Source: an uncultured Bacteroidales bacterium (GTDB lineage Bacteria; Bacteroidota; Bacteroidia; Bacteroidales; Paludibacteraceae). Taken from it: DNA of 5,656 nt. The notes under the pieces were generated by a model. The model had not been told where the DNA came from and ran no database searches. It was given only the letters and a program-made list of their open reading frames with translations. Shown in pieces: positions 5,243-5,656 of the stretch. Position numbers and translations under genes: made by a program. The stretch is from positions 1 through 5,656 of the forward strand of contig USNU01000111.1 of NCBI GenBank assembly GCA_900556095.1, read 5' to 3'. Each line of letters opens with the position of its first letter. The stretch's first letter is position 1.

Positions 5243-5656
5243 ATGACAAGTAAAGAAATCAGACAATCCTTTTTGGATTTTATGGAGAGCAAAGGGCACC
5301 ATATCGTCCCTTCGGCTCCTATGGTTATCAAAGATGACCCGACGCTGATGTTTACCAACGCCGGCATGAACCCGTGGAAGGGTATCATCTTAGGCAATGA
5401 CCCGATTAAATATCCCCGTGTAGCAGACTCGCAGAAGTGTCTCCGCGTCAGCGGCAAGCACAACGACCTTGAGGAAGTGGGACACGATACATACCACCAC
5501 ACCATGTTCGAGATGCTCGGCAACTGGTCGTTTGGCGACTATTTCAAAGAAGGGGCTATCGACTTTGCGTGGGAATATATCGTCGATGTGCTGCATATCG
5601 ACCCCAAGAACCTCTATGCCACCGTCTTCGAGGGATCGCCCGAAGAGGGACTGGAG
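5243..5656 (+). CDS. alaS: Alanyl-tRNA synthetase AlaS (N-terminal 138 codons, cut by window edge)
   Basis: Class II aminoacyl-tRNA synthetase that charges tRNA-Ala with alanine; cytoplasmic and essential. The first 138 residues of a protein usually near 870 residues are present, all in the aminoacylation core. Seen: [20 protein letters not shown] at about 5-24, the motif 1 region [16 protein letters not shown] at about 32-47, and the motif 2 region with [19 protein letters not shown] at 62-80. [18 protein letters not shown] follows at about 85-102. All match the AlaS family closely. ATG 5243 gives the expected N terminus and follows an A-rich leader without a Shine-Dalgarno. It is downstream of pdxA on the same strand after 156 bp, so it probably has its own promoter. 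The window ends in frame at residue 138. Confidence 0.97.
   Translation, partial: MTSKEIRQSFLDFMESKGHHIVPSAPMVIKDDPTLMFTNAGMNPWKGIILGNDPIKYPRVADSQKCLRVSGKHNDLEEVGHDTYHHTMFEMLGNWSFGDYFKEGAIDFAWEYIVDVLHIDPKNLYATVFEGSPEEGLE

Overview
The window looks like chromosomal DNA from the Bacteroidota, most likely Bacteroidales. The evidence is threefold. UvrA, PdxA and AlaS all resemble Bacteroidales versions. Several starts are preceded by A-rich leaders without a Shine-Dalgarno. The clear promoters are of the Bacteroidetes type (a TTTG-like -33 element and a TAnnTTTG -7 element). It appears to be an ordinary housekeeping region. No phage, transposase, CRISPR array, tRNA or rRNA was seen.

Layout. Positions 1-1330 (minus) hold the N-terminal half of uvrA, cut by the window edge. 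A 161-bp divergent spacer separates it from a maltose/galactoside-type sugar O-acetyltransferase at 1492-2058 (plus). Converging on that gene are two minus-strand genes that look co-transcribed: a MmcQ/YjbR-family protein (3070-2711), then an unrecognised all-helical, HEAT-like protein (2643-2104). A 339-bp divergent spacer (3071-3409) contains one promoter for each direction and, between them, a nested inverted repeat of about 109 bp (3171-3279). Rightwards follow a nitroreductase-family gene broken by a one-base frameshift (3410-3908), pdxA for vitamin B6 synthesis (3968-5086), a 156-bp spacer with a tandem 11-bp repeat, and the first 138 codons of alaS (5243 onward, cut by the edge).

How the genes relate. 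There is no single pathway. UvrA is nucleotide excision repair, AlaS is translation, PdxA is pyridoxal phosphate synthesis, and the acetyltransferase and nitroreductase are accessory metabolic enzymes. The nitroreductase and pdxA are 59 bp apart with no visible promoter between them, so pdxA may depend on the promoter at 3328-3359.

I did not find a convincing new multi-gene system. The parts most worth a second look are the nested inverted repeat, the shortened insertion domain and altered zinc module of UvrA, the near-leaderless uvrA start, the nitroreductase frameshift, and the unknown HEAT-like gene behind the YjbR-family gene.
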